Part shown: positions 36,382 to 46,506 of the stretch, in pieces
How positions within the stretch are numbered: the stretch's first letter is position 1
Layout: each line of letters starts with the position of its first letter
NCBI RefSeq assembly: GCF_000422645.1
Contig: NZ_AUGL01000014.1
Coordinates: 92,043 to 156,042, forward strand
Source: Ferrimonas futtsuensis DSM 18154
Lineage (GTDB): Bacteria; Pseudomonadota; Gammaproteobacteria; Enterobacterales; Shewanellaceae
Reading direction: 5' to 3'
Length of the DNA stretch: 64,000 bases
Program-made: the position numbers and the translations under genes
The notes under the pieces: model-generated
Seen by the model: only the letters and a program-made list of their open reading frames with translations
What the model was told of the DNA's origin: nothing
Database searches by the model: none

Positions 36382-36870
36382 TTATATTTTTGGTAAAAAA
36401 CTGGAGCTTTGCTCCAAATATTGGAAGAACCATTGGATGACGACCTTGAACTCGGGGATAAGCAGCGAATCCCGCCACCAGTCCGAGGAGGCCGCCGGAG
36501 TAAAACTGTCGAGGAAAAACAAGGCTGCGGCCACCACCAGGGCACCGCGGGCGGCGCCAAATACGACGCCGAGTAGACGATCGGTTCCGGTGAGGCCGGT
36601 GCGATCCACCATCTGTCCCACCAGGTAGTTCAGCAGGCCACCGAGAATCAGGGTCGCCACAAACAGCACGGCAATGGCCGCGCCGTTGCGCAGCATGGGA
36701 TCATCGATCTGGGTCAGGTAGACCGCCAGATCTTCATAGAAGCGGCTTGAAATCAGGAAGGCAAGCAACCACACCACCAGTGACATCGCCTCTCTGGCGA
36801 AACCACGAACCAGACTAATCAGGACCGACAGGCCCACCACGCCCAAAATGGCGTAGTCTATCCATACCAT
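36382..36870 (-). CDS. cvpA: CvpA family inner-membrane protein
   Basis: A 162-residue membrane protein with four TM helices, beginning MVWIDYAILGVVGLS like E. coli CvpA, which decides ATG 36870. An in-frame ATG at 36882 has AGGAGG only 2 nt away. CvpA is required for colicin V export in E. coli and affects envelope stress tolerance; its native role is not settled. The conserved GLTGTDRLLGVVFGAARG segment is present. It is followed by purF with 54 nt between them. Confidence 0.93.
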   Translation of the reverse strand: MVWIDYAILGVVGLSVLISLVRGFAREAMSLVVWLLAFLISSRFYEDLAVYLTQIDDPMLRNGAAIAVLFVATLILGGLLNYLVGQMVDRTGLTGTDRLLGVVFGAARGALVVAAALFFLDSFTPAASSDWWRDSLLIPEFKVVIQWFFQYLEQSSSFLPKI

Positions 36871-36968
36871 CACAGCGAGCATCGCCTCCTAGTGTTTCTT
36901 GCGCGGCAATTCTAACAGAGGGTGCGGGGTTTCTCACCAAAAATCGCCCCCATAAGGATTCCACTAAA

Positions 36969-36989
36969 AAGCCCGCATGATGCGGGCTT
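36969..36989 (-). terminator. Terminator after dedD
   Basis: AAGCCCGCA/TGCGGGCTT stem with a 3-nt loop, followed by TTTTT on the minus strand; 15 nt after the dedD stop. It separates folC-dedD from cvpA-purF. Confidence 0.88.
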
Positions 36990-37004
36990 ATACTTCGATT
37001 ATGA

Positions 37005-37580
37005 CTATATATCTGTGGCCTTATAGGGCACCAGGGCCCCTTTGAGCTCCGTGGCCTTGGCCAGGCGCAACTGCTCCTTCTCCAGCTTGGATTTAGAGAC
37101 ATCCGGCCCGACGAACACCCGGTTGATCTTCCCCTCTATTGGGCGCGACGGAACGCTGTAGGCGCGAAACCCCTTGTCGCGAAGCTCATTGACCAACTTG
37201 GTGACATTCTTGGCATTTCTGAAGCTGCCCACCTGTAAGGTCCAGCCCGTTTTCAACGTGCTGCTGTTAACTGGTGTGTTGGGCTCGCTCTTCACCGACG
37301 CAATCTGGGCAGAATCAGCGTTCCTGGTGTTCCCGGCCTTGGGCGCGGACGCCGCAGGCTCAGGTGCCGCTTCAGACGTGCCAGCGTCAGGCTGCAGGGC
37401 GATCTCCTCGAACGCCTGCTCCGGCACCCCCTGGGGCAGCGCCACCGGTCCCAGTGGGATAGTCGCGAAATTCTCCTCCAGTCGGCGCTTTTCGCCGTCC
37501 AGGAGGTTCGGCAGGAAAATGACCGCCAGAGCGGTTAATACCAGGGTGCCGACAATGCGGTTTTTCAGCTGATCCGACAA
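37005..37580 (-). CDS. dedD: DedD-like SPOR-domain cell division protein
   Basis: A 191-residue bitopic inner-membrane protein: a short cytoplasmic N-terminus, TM helix at about 9-26 (IVGTLVLTALAVIFLPNLLD), a Pro/Ala/Ser-rich linker, and a C-terminal SPOR domain (about 112-190, WTLQVGSFRNAKNVTKLVNELRDKGFRAY by segments). SPOR domains bind denuded septal glycan, so it should localise to the division site. It lies 3 nt after folC on the same strand, matching E. coli. Confidence 0.93.
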   Translation of the reverse strand: MSDQLKNRIVGTLVLTALAVIFLPNLLDGEKRRLEENFATIPLGPVALPQGVPEQAFEEIALQPDAGTSEAAPEPAASAPKAGNTRNADSAQIASVKSEPNTPVNSSTLKTGWTLQVGSFRNAKNVTKLVNELRDKGFRAYSVPSRPIEGKINRVFVGPDVSKSKLEKEQLRLAKATELKGALVPYKATDI

Positions 37581-37583
37581 CAG

Positions 37584-38837
37584 TTACTCTCCCTTAAACA
37601 GACTCTGGGCCTGGGCCACAGTGTAAAAGGAGCCAAACACAATGACCAGATCCAAATCCGAGGCCAGTTCACAGGCGCGGCTCACGGCCCGCGCCACCGA
37701 AGCGTCGACGTCCCGGGCGCCAACCACCTTAGCGATGCGGCTGCCATCGGCGCCCCTGGGCACCTCAAGAGGTGCGGGGAACCAGGTGTCGACCACCGGC
37801 AACAGAGGTTCCAGAGACCCTTCGATCTCCTTGTCGTCCAACATGGCACACACCGCCAACACCCTGCCCTCTCCCCTGAGCTGTGTCAGACGCTGGGCCA
37901 GGTGACGGGCTGCATGGGGGTTATGAGCCACGTCAGCGTAGACTCGTGGAAGCTGACTGAGCCGCTGCATCCGGCCGGGCAGAGACGCCTTGGCCAGGCC
38001 GCCTCGGATATCGGCATCCTTGAGTGCAGGCTTAAGTTGTTCCAGGGCCGCCAGTGCAGTCACCGCATTGATGGCGGGAAGAGAGGGAATGGGCAGGCAA
38101 TCAATCTGACGCACAGCCCCGTGAAACTGCCAGCTGTCCAGATGGAATTCACCATGAAAATCCACGCCGGTGCGGAGCAGCGGCGTACCCAGTTCTTCGG
38201 CAACCTCAGTCACGGAAAGCGGCAGATCCGGCTCGCCGATAATGGCGGGCACACCAGGGCGGAAGATGCCCGCCTTCTCCCGGCCCACCGACTCCCGGGT
38301 ATCTCCCAGGTACTCCTGGTGGTCCAGGTCGATGGAGGTGATCACCGCCAGGTCCGCATCGATGAGGTTGGTGGCATCCAACCGCCCGCCCAGGCCAACC
38401 TCCAGCAGCACCACTTGCGGGCGATGCTTGGCAAACAGATAGAGGGCACCCAGAGCAGAAAACTCGAAGAAGGTTAACTGAACCTCACCCCGGGCCAGCT
38501 CTATGGCCGCAAAAGCCTCCAGATGCGCCTGATCATCCAGTTCCAGGCCATTGATGCGAACGCGCTCATTGTATCGGTGCAGATGAGGAGAGCTGAACAC
38601 ACCCGTGGTGACGTCACCCTCGAGCAGGATCGATTCCATCATGGCGCAGGTTGATCCCTTGCCATTAGTGCCGGCAACGGTGACCACGGTGGAGTGCGGC
38701 AGGGTGTCCAGCCCCATCAGGGCGGCGACCTCGGCCAGGCGGCTAAGGCCCATTTCGATGTCGGCCGGATGCACCGACAAGATATGATTAAGCCAGTCCA
38801 CAAGGGACTGGCTTTCAAATCGGGTGGAGCTGGGCAT
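37584..38837 (-). CDS. folC: Dihydrofolate synthase/folylpolyglutamate synthase
   Basis: A 417-residue Mur ligase-type enzyme adding glutamate to dihydropteroate and then to folates. The ATP loop TVAGTNGKGSTC (about 50-61), the segment LLEVGLGGRLDATN (about 145-158) and YADVAHNPHA (about 304-313) are conserved. The ATG overlaps the accD stop codon by one base (TAATG), so they are translationally coupled. Confidence 0.97.
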   Translation of the reverse strand: MPSSTRFESQSLVDWLNHILSVHPADIEMGLSRLAEVAALMGLDTLPHSTVVTVAGTNGKGSTCAMMESILLEGDVTTGVFSSPHLHRYNERVRINGLELDDQAHLEAFAAIELARGEVQLTFFEFSALGALYLFAKHRPQVVLLEVGLGGRLDATNLIDADLAVITSIDLDHQEYLGDTRESVGREKAGIFRPGVPAIIGEPDLPLSVTEVAEELGTPLLRTGVDFHGEFHLDSWQFHGAVRQIDCLPIPSLPAINAVTALAALEQLKPALKDADIRGGLAKASLPGRMQRLSQLPRVYADVAHNPHAARHLAQRLTQLRGEGRVLAVCAMLDDKEIEGSLEPLLPVVDTWFPAPLEVPRGADGSRIAKVVGARDVDASVARAVSRACELASDLDLVIVFGSFYTVAQAQSLFKGE

Positions 38838-39703
38838 TACTCAGTCTCTTGGGGTGGCGCCTGGGTAAACTTCCCGATCACTCGAGCCAGGGTGTCCCGC
38901 ATCTCGCGACGATCCACGATCATGTCGATGGCGCCCTTCTCCAGCAAAAATTCACTCCGCTGGAACCCTTCAGGCAGTTGTTCACGAACGGTCTGCTCGA
39001 TCACCCGGGGACCGGCAAAGCCGATAAGCGCCTTGGGCTCACCCACGTTGATGTCGCCCAGCATTGCCAGGGATGCGGATACGCCTCCCATGGTGGGATC
39101 GGTCAGAACCGAGATGTAGGGCAGTCCACGTTCGCTCATCTTGGCCAGGGCTGCGGAGGTCTTGGCCATCTGCATCAGGGAGAACAGAGCCTCCTGCATA
39201 CGGGCACCACCACTGGCAGAGAAGCACACCAGGGGCAGGTTCTTATCCAGGCACACCTCAACGGCACGCACGAAGCGGGCTCCGACCACAGAAGCCATGG
39301 AACCGCCCATGAAGGAGAACTCGAAGGAGCAGGCCACAACGTGCATCCCCTTCAGTTTGCCCTCTGCCGCTACCAGCGCGTCTTTCTCACCGCTGGCGCG
39401 TTCACCCTGGACAATACGGTCTTTGTACTTCTTGGAGTCGCGGAACTTCAGGATGTCCTGCGGTTCAAGATCGGCACCGATCTCTCTCAGGGTGCCTTCG
39501 TCGAAAAACTTTTCCAGCCGTGCACGGGCTCCGATACGCATGTGGTGATCGCACTTGGGACACACCTCCAGGTTGCGCTCGAGTTCGGCGCGATAGAGGA
39601 TCTGGTCACACTGCTCACATTTGCTCCATACACCTTCTGGTACGGAGTGGCGACGGGCCGCGACTGTTTTACTTTTAGGCAGGATTTTCTCTAACCAACT
39701 CAT
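38837..39703 (-). CDS. accD: Acetyl-CoA carboxylase carboxyltransferase beta subunit
   Basis: A 288-residue subunit of the acetyl-CoA carboxylase transferase that makes malonyl-CoA with AccA. The N-terminal C4 zinc ribbon (CEQCDQ...CPKCDHH, about 33-56) and the crotonase-like core ([27 protein letters not shown]) are intact. It is followed by folC with a one-base overlap. Unlike E. coli, no dedA lies between truA and accD. Confidence 0.97.
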   Translation of the reverse strand: MSWLEKILPKSKTVAARRHSVPEGVWSKCEQCDQILYRAELERNLEVCPKCDHHMRIGARARLEKFFDEGTLREIGADLEPQDILKFRDSKKYKDRIVQGERASGEKDALVAAEGKLKGMHVVACSFEFSFMGGSMASVVGARFVRAVEVCLDKNLPLVCFSASGGARMQEALFSLMQMAKTSAALAKMSERGLPYISVLTDPTMGGVSASLAMLGDINVGEPKALIGFAGPRVIEQTVREQLPEGFQRSEFLLEKGAIDMIVDRREMRDTLARVIGKFTQAPPQETE

Positions 39704-39927
39704 CGTCGCTAGTCCTGTTTTCTGAATGGCCTGATTAGGCTGTTATCTGCGTCAATCAGGCTATTAAGTCGATAATAATAGCCTGTTTTCGAATTCTGTT
39801 TCTGGCACTTGGGCGCAAACTGGCTAAATTAAACCACAAAGGTCACACTGGCGATACCGAAAACTGGTCTAACCCGATAATTCTCGGGGAAATTGCGGCA
39901 ATCTTCAGGGTTTATTCGCCGATCTTC

Positions 39928-40719
39928 CTACAACGGGTCGGGAAGGAACAATGGGCCGGGTTGAGTCTTGGGCAGGCCAAACTCCTGCGGATAGTCCACC
40001 TCGACCAGATACAGCCCCTCCGCCTTGGCGGTGGCCGCAGCCAGACTGCGATCCTGACCGGCCAGTAACTCGGCGATCCACTCCACCGGCTGCGCCCCTT
40101 TGCCCACCTCCATCAGCGAGCCGATGATGTTGCGCACCATATGGTGAACAAAGGCATTGGCTTTGATATCCATAATGACGAAATGGTTCCGTCGGCTGAC
40201 ACTCAGGTGATGAACATTGCGCCAGGGTGACTTGGATTGGCACTGCACCGCCCTGAACGCACTGAAGTCGTTCTCACCCAGCAGTAGCTGGCCCGCCTGG
40301 TGCATCAACGTCTCATCCAGATCGTGATAATAATGGCTCACTCCACGCCCCAGGATCGCCGGACGATACCTGTGGTTGTAGATGATGTAGCGGTAGCGGC
40401 GTGCGGTGGCCGAGAATCGGGCATGAAACTCGTCGCTGACCGGCTTGGCCCAACGCACGGCAATGTCACCAGGCAGGTTGGCGTTCAGCCCCAGAGTCCA
40501 GGCACGCTCCGGGCGAACGGCATCGGTATCAAAATGCACCACCTGCCCGGTGCCATGAACACCGGCATCGGTGCGTCCGGCGCAGCTGACCTCCACAGGG
40601 TGATTGGCAACAACAGAGATCGCTTCCTCTAGCCGCTGCTGGACGCCAACCACTTCTCGCTGGCGCTGCCAGCCATAGTAGTGACTGCCGTCATACTCAA
40701 TACCCAGTGCCACTCTCAT
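39928..40719 (-). CDS. truA: tRNA pseudouridine(38-40) synthase
   Basis: A 263-residue enzyme that makes pseudouridine in the anticodon arm of many tRNAs. The catalytic Asp is in [16 protein letters not shown] (about 46-61). The N-terminal [20 protein letters not shown] and the later [17 protein letters not shown] are typical. It lies upstream of accD on the same strand, separated by 224 nt without a recognised gene. Confidence 0.97.
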   Translation of the reverse strand: MRVALGIEYDGSHYYGWQRQREVVGVQQRLEEAISVVANHPVEVSCAGRTDAGVHGTGQVVHFDTDAVRPERAWTLGLNANLPGDIAVRWAKPVSDEFHARFSATARRYRYIIYNHRYRPAILGRGVSHYYHDLDETLMHQAGQLLLGENDFSAFRAVQCQSKSPWRNVHHLSVSRRNHFVIMDIKANAFVHHMVRNIIGSLMEVGKGAQPVEWIAELLAGQDRSLAAATAKAEGLYLVEVDYPQEFGLPKTQPGPLFLPDPL

Positions 40720-40948
40720 AGACGGTTCAACCTGCTTTTCTCAAAAGGGGGCGCATTATACCAGACTCCGGCCCGTTTGGATCCGGCTCTTAGGCCCGAC
40801 CACGGCGGGCTATTGTACGTGATTCACAGCGACACAACAGCCGCAGTTCTGAAATCTGACGACACCACACCCGGCATCTCCGCAGAGCAACAGCGCATGC
40901 CTCGCTCCAACCCGGTTTTGTGATAGATAGCCGTTGATGGAGCGCAAA

Positions 40949-40974
40949 AAAACGGCGACCGAGGTCGCCGTTTT
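40949..40974 (-). terminator. Terminator after fimV
   Basis: AAAACGGCGACC/GGTCGCCGTTTT perfect 12-bp stem with a 2-nt loop, 15 nt past the fimV stop; T-rich on both sides. Confidence 0.92.
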
Positions 40975-40988
40975 CGTTCAGTGCCGGG

Positions 40989-42830
40989 TTACATCTTATC
41001 CAACAGACTCTGGGCCTCCAGCTTCTGGGAGTCGGCGCCCTTCTCCACCACCTCTTTCAGCAGGGCCTTGGCGCTGTCCTTATCATCAATCTCGATGTAG
41101 GCTCTGGCCAGATCCAGCTTGGCGCTGAAGCCACCATCCTCATCATCTACATCCACCCCTCCGGCATCACCCACCAGGTCGGACAGGTCGGATTCTCCGA
41201 TATCCAGGTCCAGGCCGTTGTAGGGCTCGAAGTTAGGCTCTGTCGTGCCAGATTCATCCAGCAGCTTATCGATGTCGATGAACCCCTCCTCCGGATCAGC
41301 TTCACTCTGAGAGGGCTCAGGCTGAGCATCCGGCAAGGAGAGTGACGACTCATCCGCAGTCAGATCCAAACCACTCAGGGGTGCCTCGGGTTCAGCCATC
41401 GGGGGCTCAGGCACGGAATCCTGGGGCTGGGGTTGCAGCTCAGGCCGGATCTGAGGTTCAGCTTCCTCGGCGGCCCCTTTGAGCAGGGCATCGATCTCAT
41501 CCTCACCCAGGTTGGGCTCCACTTCCGGAGCCTCGTGGCTGAGCTCAACCATGTCATTGGTGTCATCCAGGGCAACCCCAAGCTCCTCCATCACGGTATC
41601 GATGTCGGGCTCCAACTCATTCATCGCCATGTTGGCCAGCAGCTCATCATCCCCTTGGACCTGTGGAGCCTCTGGCGCTACCTCGGTCAGACTGACCTCG
41701 GGTTCCTCCATGCTCTGGTGCTCCTGCAGCAGCTCCTCCAGAGACTGGACGGGTTCATCCTCCTCCTGTACCTGAGGATCCAGTTGGATGGCACTTTCCA
41801 GGTCCATCCCTTCGGAGCCATCGGCAACCTGGGGGTCAGGTATCGTAGCGACCGGTTCAGCAACAGGAGCCAGGTTCGGATCGGAGATCTGCGCAATGCT
41901 GGCGTCGGGCTCTGGGGCGCGACGACGCAGGAACAGCCAGATCAGCGCCAGCACAAAGATGGTGGGCACCACACCGGCAATGCCCACCAACCAGGGCTTG
42001 CTCCACAACTGCTGCCAGATGCCGCTCTCCTCCATCTCCTCCACAGGCTCAAACACTTCACCTGTGGGCTCATCAGCGATGGGAGTGAGCAGTTGCTGCT
42101 CCAACTCACGATTCACAGCCTGCTGATCATCCAGAGCACCCTGCAGCACCTGGATCTGGCCATTGAGCTCCTCCAGGCGCGCCTTGAGCAGTTCATTCTG
42201 CTCCAGCATGGCACCCATCTCATCGATGGACATGCCCAGATCGCGGCGCAGCTGAGCAATCTGTTCGGCAGACTGACGCCTCTGCTCATCCAGCTGACCA
42301 CTCAATTCAGCCAGCTTGGCACTGACCTCATCCTGACCAGCGGTGCTCACCGGGATGGGTTGGTTGGAGGGTGTGGTGACCGTTTGGGGCCCGGTCTGAG
42401 TCTTGGGCTTGGGAGCAGCCTTGGAGGCAGGCTTGGCAGGCTTACCACTCCACTGACGGTCATCCTGTGTAGCTCGCCGCTTGGCTTCAACGGGATCGAT
42501 GGCCAGGATGGTCTGGCTGTCGGGCAACGTCAGCATCATCCCCTTTTCGAGGGAGTTGAGGTTGTTGGCATTGAACGCCTTAGGGTTGGCTTCATAGAGC
42601 GCCACCATGGTCTGGTAAACCGTGGCCCCTTCAGGTTTGTGGGCATTCGCCAGGCGCCACAGAGTATCTTTGGGGCTGGTTGGGCCAATGGTGACCTGCT
42701 TTACCTCGCCTTTGGGCCCGGCGAGAGATATCCCTTCGGCAACAGCACCCAGTGAGAGAGAGCAGCTCAGAGCGCCCCCTAGAAGAGCAGCCAATACCCT
42801 TTGCTTTCCAGTCATTTTGCAGGCCCGCAT
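40989..42830 (-). CDS. fimV: FimV/HubP-type polar organiser
   Basis: A 613-residue inner-membrane protein, shorter than most FimV. A signal peptide (to about Ala31) precedes the FimV N-terminal region with a LysM-like part (KDTLWRLANAHKPEGATVYQTMVALYEANPKAF by segments), a coiled coil (about 165-240), a TM helix (about 283-303), a very acidic cytoplasmic region, and a C-terminal FimV motif with a TPR-like helix pair (KLDLARAYIEIDDKDSAKALLKEVVEKG by segments). FimV/HubP organises the cell pole for type IV pili, flagella or chemotaxis. ATG 42830 or 42815 may be the start. Confidence 0.9.
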   Translation of the reverse strand: MRACKMTGKQRVLAALLGGALSCSLSLGAVAEGISLAGPKGEVKQVTIGPTSPKDTLWRLANAHKPEGATVYQTMVALYEANPKAFNANNLNSLEKGMMLTLPDSQTILAIDPVEAKRRATQDDRQWSGKPAKPASKAAPKPKTQTGPQTVTTPSNQPIPVSTAGQDEVSAKLAELSGQLDEQRRQSAEQIAQLRRDLGMSIDEMGAMLEQNELLKARLEELNGQIQVLQGALDDQQAVNRELEQQLLTPIADEPTGEVFEPVEEMEESGIWQQLWSKPWLVGIAGVVPTIFVLALIWLFLRRRAPEPDASIAQISDPNLAPVAEPVATIPDPQVADGSEGMDLESAIQLDPQVQEEDEPVQSLEELLQEHQSMEEPEVSLTEVAPEAPQVQGDDELLANMAMNELEPDIDTVMEELGVALDDTNDMVELSHEAPEVEPNLGEDEIDALLKGAAEEAEPQIRPELQPQPQDSVPEPPMAEPEAPLSGLDLTADESSLSLPDAQPEPSQSEADPEEGFIDIDKLLDESGTTEPNFEPYNGLDLDIGESDLSDLVGDAGGVDVDDEDGGFSAKLDLARAYIEIDDKDSAKALLKEVVEKGADSQKLEAQSLLDKM

Positions 42831-42905
42831 ATCTCGAATTTATCTGAATCTAATTACAGCGATTTCAACACTATATCTTATCTGATTCCAGGACGACAAT
42901 TGTTG

Positions 42906-42932
42906 TGAAGCCGCGCTGGCGCGGGCTTCACA
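42906..42932 (-). terminator. Probable terminator after asd
   Basis: GTGAAGCC/GGCTTCAC 8-bp stem with a GC-rich inner part, 12 nt past the asd stop on the minus strand. The T-run is poor. Confidence 0.6.
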
Positions 42933-42944
42933 GTTTGCCCCTTG

Positions 42945-43961
42945 TCAGAGGTAGTCGCGCACCAGAACTTCGCCAATCTGCACCGCATTCAGGGCCGCCC
43001 CCTTACGGATGTTGTCCGCCACCACCCAGAGGTTCAGACCACAGGGGTGACTCAGATCCTGACGAACCCGGCCGACAAACACCTCATCCTGGCCGGTGGC
43101 ATTGCCCACCTGAGTCGGATAGTCAATATCCTCTTCCATCAGGGTCACGCCCGGAGCCTGGTTCAGCAGCGCCTTCACCTCCTCAACCGAGGTGGGTTGG
43201 CGGGTCTCCAGGTGAATCGCTTCCCCATGGCCATGGAACACGGGCACCCGCACGGCGGTAGCGTTAACCATCACCGAGGCATCACCGAGGATCTTCTGGG
43301 TCTCCCACAGCATCTTCATCTCCTCCTTGGTGTAGCCATTGTCCATGAAGGCATCGATCTTGGGCAGACAGTTGAAGGCGATCTGGTTGTCAAACACCTC
43401 GTTGTTCACCGGCAGGCCATTGAGCAGTTGGGCACACTGCTTGGCCAGCTCCTCGATGGCACGGCGACCTCCACCGGAGACCGACTGGTAGGTGGTCACA
43501 TTGATGCGCTCAATGCCATACTGCTGGTGGATCGGGTTCAGCGCCACCAGCATCTGGATGGTGGAACAGTTGGGGTTGGCAATGATGTTGCGGTTGCGGA
43601 ACTCCTCCAGGGCGTGGGGGTTGATCTCCGGCACCACCAGAGGCACTTGCGGGTCGTTGCGGAAGTGAGAGGTGTTGTCGATCACCACACAGCCTTCGCC
43701 AGCCGCCACCTCGGCCCAACGGGCAGACACCTCACCGCCGGCGGAAAAGAACGCCAGCTCAACCTGGCTCCAGTCAAACTTCTCCACGTCCTCGACAGTC
43801 AGCTCCTCCCCCTTGAAGCTGACACTCTTGCCGGCACTGTTGGTGCTGGCCAGTGGAAACAGCTGTCCTACAGGAAAATTCCGCTCCTCCAGAATCTGAA
43901 TCAGGGTTTCACCAACGGCGCCGGTGGCGCCCAAAATCGCAACATTAAAGGCCTGTGCCAT
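42945..43961 (-). CDS. asd: Aspartate-semialdehyde dehydrogenase
   Basis: A 338-residue NADP enzyme reducing aspartyl phosphate to aspartate semialdehyde for lysine, threonine, methionine and diaminopimelate. NADP-binding GATGAVGETL (about 11-20), the catalytic Cys in NPNCSTIQM (about 132-140) and the conserved HGHGEAIHLE are present. The same locus in E. coli holds the inactive-looking homologue usg; here the catalytic residues are intact. The start overlaps the pdxB stop by 17 nt. Confidence 0.95.
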   Translation of the reverse strand: MAQAFNVAILGATGAVGETLIQILEERNFPVGQLFPLASTNSAGKSVSFKGEELTVEDVEKFDWSQVELAFFSAGGEVSARWAEVAAGEGCVVIDNTSHFRNDPQVPLVVPEINPHALEEFRNRNIIANPNCSTIQMLVALNPIHQQYGIERINVTTYQSVSGGGRRAIEELAKQCAQLLNGLPVNNEVFDNQIAFNCLPKIDAFMDNGYTKEEMKMLWETQKILGDASVMVNATAVRVPVFHGHGEAIHLETRQPTSVEEVKALLNQAPGVTLMEEDIDYPTQVGNATGQDEVFVGRVRQDLSHPCGLNLWVVADNIRKGAALNAVQIGEVLVRDYL

Positions 43962-45090
43962 GAGGGTTCTCTCTTGTGTTAAATCCGAGTTGTGACCAGA
44001 GGTCGGCCTGCTGTGCAGGTCCCTCTATGGTCAGTGACATAAATTCCCGGCGCTCCAGGTGCGCCTTGCGCTGTCGGTCAAATCCGCCCGGCTGACTGAA
44101 CCAGGCGCGAAACCGCCGGTCCTGTGCATCGATGTCGTACACCAGTCGCGCCAGCCTGGCCATCTCTCCCTGGCCGGCCAGGTCCGCCAGCCCTACCGAG
44201 CTGATACTGGATGGCGGCACAAAGGTGCTCAGTGGCGGTACCTTGCTGATTCCCAGGGTCTGCGCCAGCGTGTTCAGCAACAACCAGTTCCCCCTGAGTT
44301 TCGCCTCGACACTGTATCCGGCGATGTGAGGGGTGGCGATGTCGGCCGAAGCCACCAGTTCCGCCAGGGGATTGGGCTCCCCCTCCCACACGTCCAGAAT
44401 CAGCCGGCAATCGGGACAGGCGCGCTTGTGGGCGACCAACGCCTGATTGTCCACCACCTCTCCCCGGCAGGCATTCACCAGCCAGGCATCCGTCTTCAGC
44501 ATCGCCAGCCGCTCCCCATCAAGCAGATGATAGGTGCAATCGTCTCCATCGCGGTTCAGCGGCACATGGCAACAGATGATGTCCGATTGAGCCAGCAGGG
44601 CGTTCAATTCGACAAAACTGCGCGGGTCACCCTGGCGCTGCAAAGGGGGATCGTTGAGCAGCACCGTCATGCCCAGGGCGGCGGCCCGCTGTGCGGTGGC
44701 ACTGCCGGTATTGCCGGCACCTATGACCCCGAGGGTACGTCCGGCCAGGCTCACGCCCAGCCTCTCGGCCAGAGTGAGCAGCGCAGTAAGTACATACTCA
44801 CCGACCGCCTGAGCGTTACAGCCCGGCGCGTTGCTCCAGGGGATCCCTCTCGCCTCAAGGGCCAGGGTATCGATATGGTCAAAACCTATGGTGGCGGTAC
44901 CGACAAATTTTAGCCCGGGGGCGGCAGAGATCAGTCTCTCATCCACCTGGGTCACACTGCGAACCAGCAGGATATCGGCATCGCGCACCTGCTCAGCACC
45001 GATATCACGCCCGGGATAGACGCGGATCTCTGCATGGTCGCCGAACATGGCATCCAGTGCCGGCATATTCTCATCTGCAACGATAATCAT
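43945..45090 (-). CDS. pdxB: Erythronate-4-phosphate dehydrogenase
   Basis: A 381-residue NAD enzyme of pyridoxal-phosphate synthesis, oxidising 4-phosphoerythronate. ATG 45090 begins MIIVADENMPALDAMFG, as in E. coli PdxB; a TTG at 45135 would add 15 unlikely residues. NAD-binding GVIGAGNTGSATAQRA and catalytic segments CRGEVVDNQAL and DVWEGEPNP are conserved. No Shine-Dalgarno sequence is visible before the ATG; the upstream 30 nt are pyrimidine-rich. It is followed by asd in overlap. Confidence 0.95.
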   Translation of the reverse strand: MIIVADENMPALDAMFGDHAEIRVYPGRDIGAEQVRDADILLVRSVTQVDERLISAAPGLKFVGTATIGFDHIDTLALEARGIPWSNAPGCNAQAVGEYVLTALLTLAERLGVSLAGRTLGVIGAGNTGSATAQRAAALGMTVLLNDPPLQRQGDPRSFVELNALLAQSDIICCHVPLNRDGDDCTYHLLDGERLAMLKTDAWLVNACRGEVVDNQALVAHKRACPDCRLILDVWEGEPNPLAELVASADIATPHIAGYSVEAKLRGNWLLLNTLAQTLGISKVPPLSTFVPPSSISSVGLADLAGQGEMARLARLVYDIDAQDRRFRAWFSQPGGFDRQRKAHLERREFMSLTIEGPAQQADLWSQLGFNTRENPHGTGL

Positions 45091-45138
45091 CGGTCTGGGA
45101 GGGGAGTGGGGAATACAGGAGGGGGAGTGTATCAAAAG

Positions 45139-45167
45139 CGAAGCCGGGATTCAGTATCCCGGCTTCG
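45139..45167 (-). terminator. Terminator after fabB
   Basis: CGAAGCCGGGAT/ATCCCGGCTTCG perfect 12-bp stem with a 5-nt loop, 27 nt past the fabB stop codon, followed by CTTTT on the minus strand. Confidence 0.85.
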
Positions 45168-45193
45168 TTAGAGTTCTTGGCCGCTATCGGGGG

Positions 45194-46414
45194 TTAACCC
45201 TTGTACTTGCGAACAATCAGAGTGGCGTTGGTGCCGCCGAAGCCGAAGCTGTTGCTCATAAAGGTGTTCACAGGCTGCTCGCGGGTCTCAGCCACGATAT
45301 CCAGGCCCTCGGCTTCGGGATCCAGGTTGTCGATGTTGATGGAGGGCGCAATGAAGTCATTGTCCATCATCAGCAGACTGTAGATCGCCTCATGTACGCC
45401 GGCGGCGCCCAGGGCGTGACCGGTCATCGCCTTGGTGGCACTGATGGCCGGGCTGTTGCTGCCAAACACTTCCTGGATGGCGCCCAGCTCTTTGGTGTCG
45501 CCCACAGGCGTGGAGGTACCATGGGTGTTGATGTAGTCGATGGACACATCGTCACCGGCCTGCTCCAGCGCCATCTTCATGCAGCGTACGGCACCTTCGC
45601 CACTGGGGGCAACCATGTCGTAACCGTCGGAGTTGGCACCGTAGCCGACGATTTCGCCGTAGATCTTGGCACCGCGAGCCAGAGCATGTTCCAGCTCTTC
45701 AACCACAACCATGCCGCCACCACCGGAGATGACAAAGCCGTCACGGTCAGCATCATAGGTACGCGATGCCTTGGTGGGGTCTTCATTGTACTTGGTGGAC
45801 AAAGCGCCCATGCCGTCGAAGCCCATGGCCAGGGTCCAGTGCAGCTCCTCGGATCCACCGGCGAACACGATGTCCTGCTTGCCCAGCTGGATCTGCTCTA
45901 CCGCGTTACCGATGCAGTGCGCACTGGTAGCACAGGCGGAGCTGATGGAGTAGTTCACACCCTTGATCTTGAATGGGGTGGCCAGACAGGCGGAAGCGGT
46001 GGAAGACATGATGCGAGGCACCAGATAGGGGCCCACGCGACGAACGCCTTTGCTGCGAAGGGTATCAGCAGCCTGCACCTGGTTCAGGGAGGAGGCACCG
46101 CCACAACCGGCGATGATGCCGGTACGCAGGTTGCTCACCTGATCCTCTTCGAGGCCAGCGTCTTCGATGGCTTCCTTCATGGCGATGTAGGCGTAGGCAG
46201 CAGCGTCGCCCATAAAGCGCAGGGTCTTGCGGTCAACGTGCTCGGAGGTGTCGATCTTCAGATCGCCCCACACGCGGCTACGCAGGCCCAGTTCCTCAAA
46301 TTGTTCTGAGTAGCTCAGGCCACTCTTACCAGCCTTAAGGGAAGCTTTCACTTCCTCGGCGTTGTTGCCAATACTGGAAACGATGCCCAGTCCGGTAATT
46401 ACAACTCGCTTCAT
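45194..46414 (-). CDS. fabB: 3-oxoacyl-[ACP] synthase I
   Basis: A 406-residue condensing enzyme required for unsaturated fatty-acid synthesis. The catalytic Cys is in [13 protein letters not shown] (about 158-170), and the two histidines are in [12 protein letters not shown] and [14 protein letters not shown]. Length matches FabB rather than FabF. It is divergent from mnmC with a 92-nt intergenic region that holds a candidate FadR site. It is separated from pdxB by a terminator. Confidence 0.96.
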   Translation of the reverse strand: MKRVVITGLGIVSSIGNNAEEVKASLKAGKSGLSYSEQFEELGLRSRVWGDLKIDTSEHVDRKTLRFMGDAAAYAYIAMKEAIEDAGLEEDQVSNLRTGIIAGCGGASSLNQVQAADTLRSKGVRRVGPYLVPRIMSSTASACLATPFKIKGVNYSISSACATSAHCIGNAVEQIQLGKQDIVFAGGSEELHWTLAMGFDGMGALSTKYNEDPTKASRTYDADRDGFVISGGGGMVVVEELEHALARGAKIYGEIVGYGANSDGYDMVAPSGEGAVRCMKMALEQAGDDVSIDYINTHGTSTPVGDTKELGAIQEVFGSNSPAISATKAMTGHALGAAGVHEAIYSLLMMDNDFIAPSINIDNLDPEAEGLDIVAETREQPVNTFMSNSFGFGGTNATLIVRKYKG

Positions 46415-46475
46415 CGTTGTATCCTGTGTATGAAGATCTTTAAACCGCCGTCATCTTAGCCTGTTTTACAAGCTG

Positions 46476-46489
46476 AACTGGTCGGCTTT
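46476..46489. promoter_or_regulatory. Candidate FadR operator upstream of fabB
   Basis: AACTGGTCGGCTTT resembles the FadR consensus left half and centre (AACTGGTCNGAC) with a diverged right half. It is 62 nt upstream of the fabB ATG, a position where FadR activates fabB in E. coli. Similarity by eye only. Confidence 0.35.
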
Positions 46490-46506
46490 CCCCCCTCGGG
46501 GTTAGA

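Noticed and set aside
41433..42755. Open frame of 440 codons opposite fimV
   Set aside because: Shadow produced by the acidic codons of fimV; no independent support.
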